From contig CANTFL010001487.1 of NCBI GenBank assembly GCA_947650285.1, positions 186,001 to 250,000 of the forward strand: a DNA stretch of 64,000 nt, given 5' to 3'. The first letter of the stretch is position 1. Each line of letters opens with the position of its first letter. The position numbers and the translations under genes are program-made. Below, piece by piece: positions 57,263 through 64,000 of the stretch. Below the pieces are notes generated by a model that saw nothing but the letters and a program-made list of their open reading frames with translations, ran no database searches and had not been told where the DNA came from. Source of the DNA: Hyaloperonospora brassicae (lineage: Eukaryota > Oomycota > Peronosporomycetes > Peronosporales > Peronosporaceae).

Positions 57263-57766
57263 ATGCCTCTCAAGTGGTTTCGACACAGTCCCGACTGCAG
57301 CGCGCTCGAAGACGAGCTCGTGCCATCGACGATGAAAGACGCCACGTCGACGCACAAAGCCAAGTGGGGCAAGTCGAGTACCCACCGCCTGCACCGGTCG
57401 CACTCGCAGGGCCCGGGCCTCTGTGCGCTCATGGGCCTGACCGGCTCCACGAGCCACGACGACCTCCACGCAGCTGCGACGGGGGCCACGGAAGACGACC
57501 AGCGACGGCTGTTGTACCAAGCAAAGACGCGTCGCCGGTTCACGATCCACGGGTTCACTTCCCACTCGAAGCAAAGTGACCTCGAGCGAAGGTGTTGCAG
57601 CACGTCACTCGCTTCGTCGTCCCAAGTGCCGATGGCCAAGTCGCTCGACCGCACGCAGTCGTACTCGAGTCGAGGCGGCCACGGACGGAGTCCACGTTTG
57701 CTGCCTATGAACACGCCCCGGCAGACGGCGCACCCGTCCATCATCTTTATTGACTGCCCACCTTAA
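57263..57766 (+). CDS. orphan basic, serine-rich small protein
   Basis: Starting at the ATG at 57263 (MPLKWFRHSPDC) it encodes 167 residues. Codon third positions are strongly G/C-rich, like the host genes here, which favours this strand over the overlapping minus-strand frame. The protein is rich in Ser, His, Arg and Lys, with a basic patch (KTRRRFTIHGFTSHSKQSD), no signal peptide or membrane segment, and no domain I recognise. It ends FIDCPP. It could be a lineage-specific regulatory or nucleic-acid-binding protein; that is speculation. The frame extends upstream only to a TTG. Confidence 0.6.
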   Translation: MPLKWFRHSPDCSALEDELVPSTMKDATSTHKAKWGKSSTHRLHRSHSQGPGLCALMGLTGSTSHDDLHAAATGATEDDQRRLLYQAKTRRRFTIHGFTSHSKQSDLERRCCSTSLASSSQVPMAKSLDRTQSYSSRGGHGRSPRLLPMNTPRQTAHPSIIFIDCPP

Positions 57767-58968
57767 CTCAGCCCGTCGTGTACATAGGAAGTCATTCGCT
57801 TGACAAAAGCGTCGAGTGACCGAGTGCAAAGAAGAAGAAGTAGGAACTAAATATATAAATATATATATATATATATCAAACGCACAGCGTGTGCAGAACT
57901 AATGCTGAACACATCCGACCAAACTGATTCATTCCCGGACCGGTGCAGAATCTGTTTATTCTTCTTCGGATGTGGCTCTCTATGTGCAATGTGGACGTGT
58001 TGTTGTGCGACTTGCGAGTACGCGTCGTGCCACATACGACAGCGGCGCTGTTGGTACCAATTGACAACGTGATAGACCGATCGACCGTCTCAAGAGCGTT
58101 CAAGAAAAAAGAGCCTCTTTGAAACGCCTTTGCGTACGTGCGATACCATAGGTGCGGTACGCACGGGATGGCGCGATCTGACACGTGTTGCGATACAGTC
58201 GCCACGTTTCGTAAGGATGGGCTGATTTGTTGCCATGCTAAACTGCACGCGGCGTCGTCATGTGGACGGAGGGAGTATTGAAGAAGAAGAAGGAGAAGAA
58301 GATAAAGGATTTATACCATCTACGGCTCAGCGGGCGTCGAGGAGGACACCACGTAAGCACGACACGAGGGGGTACGGGACTTTACATACACAGCTGCTGC
58401 AAGCGAGATCTTCTCTCACTTGGAATAGTACGAGCGCTACCTGTCCAGAAGGACTGAACCCTTCTGCCATCAAGTCATCAACAGGAGCGTCCGCGACCAG
58501 CTTTTGCTTTTGTTTGCTTCTCCAGAGCAGGCGGCGATGACGACGTCAGTATATCCTCAGCAGAAGAAGTAGAGACGTTGCGATAGCCTGAGTAGTAAGG
58601 ATGACGCTGGTCGATCCTTTGTCGTCAGACGCAGTCTAAGACATTCGAGGGTGGCTCGCGAGAGAGCGTACGTACTATCTGTCTGTCAATGAGAGAGAAA
58701 TGCAAAGAAAGTCGCTTGCGTCCCTTGCAATGTACAGAGCACTCGAGTCACATGTACGCGTCATCGAAGCAAGTAGCTTTAGATGCTATGTCCACTGCTG
58801 AACACGCTTTAGGGCCTGATGATGGTGCAAACTTGCAGCATCCCATATGTCCATGCGCTGAGGACGTTGTCTTATCATCGTACTTGACCCATATCCACGA
58901 TGTAGAGCGAAGACCAGTCGTACTGCGGCTGGCTGGGACCATACGTGGAAGCCCCACGCCGTCCTTGT
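57767..58968. other. intergenic, AT microsatellite and GAA-rich tract
   Basis: An AT run lies near 57850-57876 and a GAA/GAG-rich stretch near 58278-58305. No gene is supported. Confidence 0.5.
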
Positions 58969-59979
58969 CTAGATTTTCGAGGTCAGAGATGTCGTCGGCT
59001 CTGCATCAGGTACCACTGAGGGTGCAGCAAACCGCTTGTCGAGCCAGTTGCTGGCATACTCCATGACCTGCTGCTTCTCGGGTTCGTTCCAGAGACAATG
59101 GAAAAGTCCCTGGAACAACTTGAGCTCCTTGTCCTTGACAGCAGCTCGACTGACAAAGTCCTTGACAACTTGTACACTCGTGACCTTATCTTCCGTGCCC
59201 TGCAGCACAAGCAGCGGCACGCGACTAAACGCGCTCTCGTGGTCCTCGATTTGCTCATTGCCTTGTAGCTGCTTCATTCCCGAAGCCACTTGCACCGCCA
59301 TGAGCATTGTCAAGTTGTCCGTGACATTTAACGGATCGGTCATGTAATTTGTCAGGAAAGTCGAGTCCCGCGTAAGCCCTTGAAAGTTGACGCCCGCCAC
59401 GAGTCGTGCAGTTGGCAACAGCCACACGAGTGGCATGGCCACCATCTCTATGACACGGAGAGCAGGTGTCAACTCGACGGCAATGGCTGGCGATGCAACA
59501 ACGCAGCCATCAAACCGATGGACGCCGGACAGAATTGTATTCAGAGCAACTAGCGCTCCAAACGAGATGCCCATGATGACCAGAGGAGGCGGTGCAGCTG
59601 TCTCTTGTGGCAGCATCTCGCGATACACGACTTGCTGTGCTGTCGCTACAAAGTCGTTCGTGTCGTCGACGAAGTAATGGAACGCGGATCCATGGGCCCG
59701 AAGACCCGGTACCTCGCACGCGCTTTGGCCGTGTCCCAGCATATCGTACGCAATGACGCCATAGCCCGTGCGACACAAGTGGCGATAGACGTGTGCAAAC
59801 CGTAGCGAGTGCTCGCCGATACCGTGTAGAAAGAGCACGACAGCACGAAGAGGTACCGAAGGAGGCGGAAACGCAGCGCAGTAGAAGAGCTTCTGGTTGC
59901 GACGGTTGACAAAGTGGCCGTCAAGGTACCGCTGATCATCGAGCAGCGATACCTGAGTGGACAACATGGAGGAGGTCAT
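58969..59979 (-). CDS. monoacylglycerol-lipase-like alpha/beta hydrolase
   Basis: A 336-residue protein from the ATG at 59979 (MTSSMLSTQVSLLDDQRY); a longer frame to 60204 starts with GTG and is taken as 5' leader. The alpha/beta-hydrolase (Hydrolase_4) core includes the oxyanion segment FLHGIGEHS (H52), then YDMLGHGQS, the nucleophile elbow GISFG with Ser139, and the remaining triad members Asp264 in GTEDKV and His294 in GLFHCLW. These positions match monoacylglycerol lipases, which release glycerol and fatty acid from monoglycerides; lysophospholipase activity is an alternative. A hydrophobic stretch near residues 180-195 could be the membrane-associating lid region. It is intronless and intact, with codon bias of a host gene. 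Confidence 0.88.
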   Translation of the reverse strand: MTSSMLSTQVSLLDDQRYLDGHFVNRRNQKLFYCAAFPPPSVPLRAVVLFLHGIGEHSLRFAHVYRHLCRTGYGVIAYDMLGHGQSACEVPGLRAHGSAFHYFVDDTNDFVATAQQVVYREMLPQETAAPPPLVIMGISFGALVALNTILSGVHRFDGCVVASPAIAVELTPALRVIEMVAMPLVWLLPTARLVAGVNFQGLTRDSTFLTNYMTDPLNVTDNLTMLMAVQVASGMKQLQGNEQIEDHESAFSRVPLLVLQGTEDKVTSVQVVKDFVSRAAVKDKELKLFQGLFHCLWNEPEKQQVMEYASNWLDKRFAAPSVVPDAEPTTSLTSKI

Positions 59980-62900
59980 GGTGGTGGATACAGAGAGGAG
60001 GGGGAGTGGGAAGAACGGGGAGGAGGAGGAGGAAGATCGCGACGGGTCACGAGTGACGTCTAGAGGCTGTTGTTGGGATTGTTGAGTGAGGAGACTGTGA
60101 GAGGCTATGTAGAAGGTGATCCTGTCGGACGTGATGGCGGTGGACTGGCGATTAGACAGATGGAGACGATTCGCGAGACGTGGCCGAGGGACTGTCGATC
60201 GCACAAGCTATGGAGCAGCTCCACTTCCGGTCGAAACGGCAGGAAGTGAGCGAGCGATCATTGTGGTTTGTTCCCAGAGTTTTGGGTTGGGGTTCAACAA
60301 ACGTGAAAGTCGGTATTGCGACAGGACGAGTGGAACTGGTCACATGTTGGATCAGGCGATAGGGTGTCTAAGTAGGAACTTGCTTTGTGCAGACAGCTAC
60401 ATACGCTACGAGTGTTTATGCTGACAAGAAAGAAGTTGGTGGCCGTCGCTTGTTCAGCATCGCATGCCTTTATATGACTTTGTTTCTGCTTGGAAGTCGA
60501 ATGAATCGAGAGACTGTCGTGACGCAGACTCTTGCTGACAAAAGCTGCGGCGTGGCACAGTCGCGACCGCGAAGGCGGCAATCAAAGTTCGACGTGAAGC
60601 AGCTGCGATACACGCGCATTAGGCCACACGAAGGGGGACGAGAAGTCCACGATAGTTTCCATGTTACTAACGCTAAAAAGCTGCGAGGTGGTTGACAACG
60701 TGGCAACAACGAACGACATTGCATCAGAGAAAGACGTCCGCCTGTCCAGACGTACAGTATCGGTGGGAGCTTTGACATGTCGTCCATTGCTTGGCCCTCG
60801 TTGACAGCAGCAAGAAGCGGTGTCTCTACATCGATGTCAACCGTTTGTGGGTATGTGTGTGTGTTCGCTATCGCAGCTTTCGTGTGCCAAAGCTCGTTGT
60901 GTCTGCATTGCTCAGTCTACTGACCTGCGGCATGCCAATACCGGCAACCGCAACAAAGCGCAGCTTCGAAGAGAGGATACATCGTCAGTCATTCCACGCA
61001 ACAGCGCCCACTCCATAGTATGCTGCCCGCCTCGGAGGCCTCAGACTCTCGACACAACTGATTCATCAACTAGCACCATTACTGTACGCGTTGATGGCGT
61101 CGTCTACGAGCTACGTAGATAGACCTAGCGCGTTTTCTGGTTTACAGATTGTCATCCGCATGCACAGAGAACGCAAGAGGTACGATCGCGACCTCTCGCT
61201 TTTGTCGCACGCCTTCTTCCCGAATGGTGTGAGGGGGGGGGAACTGTATCATCACACGGCCGCTCATTATACCGTACTGCCCATTGCGCGTCGTGCGAAA
61301 GCTATTCCATCACTTTGTTGCTTGATGGCACTTTCAACAGGCTGTTTGTCTGCCGCGACGTGCCTCTTGCCGAAAAAAGGCCGTTGTTTCCAGTCCACAT
61401 TTCGAACGGGAAGAAGCGGTAGGTACCGCCATGACGTGTTGGCACGCGGTCCTGTTTGGGCCACACATTCAGTGGATTCGTCTTTACTGACGATAGTCCA
61501 CAGTGGGCGGCCGGTCGTCCTAAGCGTCGTCGTGACGTTTGCATCGAGCTAATTCATTGCATAAAAGAACGGTACCGTGGTCCTCTATTTTCGCACGGCC
61601 GAAGACTTTTTTTTAGTGATACCTAACGTATTTCAGTGGCCTGGTTAGCAAATTGAGATGTATATCTTTTCGAATGTGATGACGCCATCAGCGAACAGCG
61701 TGAAACTTATCGGTATTGCCACAAGTAGACGCGTCGGTAAGTATCACCTGTAGCGCCTGACAGGGCAGATATGTCATAAGCCCGAATCTTCCACGAAGAC
61801 TGTTGTGTAACGCGTGCGTATCCGCGTTCTCTCATCTGCATATACGCTTTGCATGCATCGCATTCGTCTCCACACGCTGCATCGTTGTTGCTTGCAAAGA
61901 TATTGCCGTCGTCGTGCACGATCTGGTAGGCCGATACGGATCTCAGGTGCAGGTTGATCTCGTGACCACCGTAGACTTTAAACTTTTACAGACAGAGAGC
62001 GAAGCTGTAGAGGTTGTAGTGAAGACACGAACTCGTGTTTGACACGACATACGTGTTTCGAACATCCAGCTGAATGTGGGCGTTGTACGGGAAGTTTGCA
62101 GTCGATTGGACCGTGGGGATGATGCACAAGTTGGTGGAGGACATCGCTTTCGCAATTGCTGTCTTGGAGTTCGCTCTTTATTCCGCGAATCAAGAGAAAT
62201 GATGGGAAGAAACACGATGTGAAGCTGCAGAATCGGGCAAGCGAGCAGGCTGAACAAGCTTAGTGAAATTGTCATGCATAAGTGCGTGCTACATCAAGTG
62301 CATCGTATATACGTAACATGTCGGTATCCCACACGGTAGTTGGGACTCCTGTATCGATAGATCGAAGAAGATTTCGGGTCATGCAGTACATTGTTCCCAA
62401 TCGAAGACTTCGTACATCAAAAGACGTGAGCTACGTCGACATCTCGACTGCATGTTGGGCAGCACATAAGACGTAACGTGCGAATTGGGGTTTGCTAACA
62501 TCGCTGCAGCTCACCTTGTGCGTTTTCGAGTCGTGAGCCCTCTGGAAGACGGCTGTCAGCAACGATGACGCGAGTGTGACCGCTGCCAGTCACTTGGTGG
62601 GAAAAGCACAGGCCAGAGAAGGTAGTGGCGTTGCGATGTCGCGAGTAGAGCCGTACAGCGCAAAGAGCTGAACCTCGAAACAATCCATCAACGGGACACA
62701 CGCTGACGGCCCTGTTTGATCGCTAAAGGACAGTGGCACAATGGGCCGCTAGTGTCAAATACAGCTGAGCTCGTGCCTTGTCCCTGCTCTTGCTCAAAGC
62801 TGAGCGACTTTACTCGATGCTCGTACATTGTCTCGTGCCGCGCTATGACTCCCTTTTGTTGAAGAGCGAGCGAGTTGGTTCGTCACGAGTCCTGTGGATC

Positions 62901-64000
62901 TAGTTACCTGAGTATGGCCAGCGTACGCGATGGTGTGCTCGAGCATAGAGAGTCGCACTATCATGCGAGCGAAAGAAGTTGTCGGTCTCTTGTGCTCCTG
63001 ACAATGCTCCGCTGCTGTAACTTGGACCGACGCCCTCTGCTCTACCATCACGACTCGAGCTGCTCTGGTACAAAGACCTTACAACCGTACGGCTGACGGA
63101 AAGCGTAATGCACAGCACGTGGGTCGTTCCCGGCCGAGACTTTCCACAACATTCTCAGCAATCGCTTCAGACAGCGACTGTACCATCGAAAGTCTCTGGT
63201 CGCAACACACGAACGACGTTCGCAGCCGAGAACTCGCACGACTGCGACAGCTGCTTGACTGCCCGTGTGGCCTTCCACTTCGTCCAGCTACCAACAGTCT
63301 TTGGCAACTGAGACACAGGACCGTAGCCGCTAGCGTTGCTAAGCTTCTTCTGAACCTCCGCTTTTGTCCCTTACTTCACAAGATGGGGTGCTCACAGCGG
63401 CATGACATGCCGGACGTGACATCCGTCGCTACAAGCTATAGCGTTGTGCCAACGCGCTTCTCAGTACGAACCTATTTGCTCGACAACACCACACCGAAAA
63501 GGTCATACAACTCTTTTCCCACTTGCGACGTCCGGCGACGCGTGATACAGTCATGTAAAGGTGTCGTCGGTATTGCATCGAACTACTACGACCTGTACCG
63601 CTCAGTTCCTCCTCTTGGACACGAGTCCTTCCACGTCTCGCGACCACGTGCCAATCGTTAAGTCGCCTCATTGGTTGCAGCGCTGTCTAACGTCGTCCGA
63701 GATGCCGTGTGCACGAGCTACAGCTACTGAATGTGTGAATGACGCAACGCGTGGTACAGACGGACTTTAAGCTGTATCGGCCGTTGACCGTGTCGTCGAC
63801 CTTTGTATCGTGAGCTTTGCAAACAGGACACACTTGCGACAACAAGTGGCTGCACGAAGTGTGACGTCGACGAACTCTTTGCGTACGGCTCAACTCGAAA
63901 AAAATGCGCTCGTGTCGTGTCCTGTCAGGCCCACTACGCACATACCTCTAGCGGCTAAACCAGACCGATGCATCCAGGTACTGCACAGTCGATGCACAAT
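59980..64000. other. no gene supported to the end of the window
   Basis: The first 200 bases are the leader and promoter of the hydrolase gene. Beyond that, frames such as 61091-61552 and 63119-63661 exist, but the latter starts with GTG and neither shows motifs or consistent codon bias. GC content is host-like, so untranslated parts or small lineage-specific genes cannot be excluded. Confidence 0.4.

Noticed and set aside
57106..57744. 212-codon minus-strand ORF opposite the orphan gene
   Set aside because: Third-position bias supports the plus-strand frame; this one is its shadow.
59980..60204. Longer N-terminus of the lipase-like hydrolase
   Set aside because: It begins at GTG and encodes low-complexity Ser/Pro sequence not seen in the family.
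63119..63661. 180-codon ORF near the window end
   Set aside because: GTG start, no recognisable motif, and overlapping frames on the other strand of similar length.
1..64000. tRNA, rRNA and CRISPR
   Set aside because: No B-box-like GGTTCRANYCC with a paired acceptor stem, no rRNA sequence and no regularly spaced repeats were seen by eye; a dedicated tRNA scan would be the decisive check.

Overview
The window looks like nuclear DNA of an oomycete, most likely a Peronosporales species such as a downy mildew or Phytophthora relative. This is inferred from compact GC-rich genes with few short introns (91-98 bp), FYVE/START/GAF proteins, an oomycete-type Inr near one gene, and a large load of Ty1/copia, pogo-like and hAT elements in AT-rich DNA. 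No tRNA, rRNA or CRISPR was seen.

Layout. 60-2389 is a decayed pogo/Tigger-like element with matching ends and a TA duplication. 2390-5600 is unassigned and degenerate. 5605-7099 holds two near-identical 249 bp inverted repeats around a broken, intron-containing GT60-type glycosyltransferase gene. 7925-17856 is a genic island: an M1 aminopeptidase of the LTA4H type (+), a Yip1-family membrane protein with two introns (+), a convergent eIF4G-like factor with one intron (-), and a GAF-domain protein (-) that looks like a truncated duplicate of a START/FYVE/GAF gene at 51732-53888.

18848-36738 is one old minus-strand copia element, here called A, split by later insertions. These are a near-intact copia (copia-1, 19446-24248), a solo LTR of A's own family in the opposite orientation (24561-24749), an older decayed copia (copia-2, 24855-29478), a hAT transposon (32336-35517) and some unresolved LTR-like sequence (about 35526-35795). 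Removing copia-1, the solo LTR and copia-2 with one copy of each target duplication restores continuous reading frames in A, so the order of events can be read directly.

36739-48550 is AT-rich and gene-poor, with scattered copia relics. 48551-51060 is a degenerate intron-bearing DDE transposase with repeated terminal-type motifs. 51732-60000 is a second genic stretch: the START/FYVE/GAF protein (-), a pogo/mariner-type MITE (55477-55694), a small basic orphan protein (+) and a monoacylglycerol-lipase-like hydrolase (-). From 60000 to the end I find no gene I can defend.

The host genes are unrelated housekeeping or signalling genes (peptide hydrolysis, ER-Golgi traffic, translation initiation, lipid hydrolysis, lipid-binding and GAF sensing) and form no pathway. 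Many long open frames lie antisense to real genes or start at GTG/TTG; start sites here were chosen at ATG codons.
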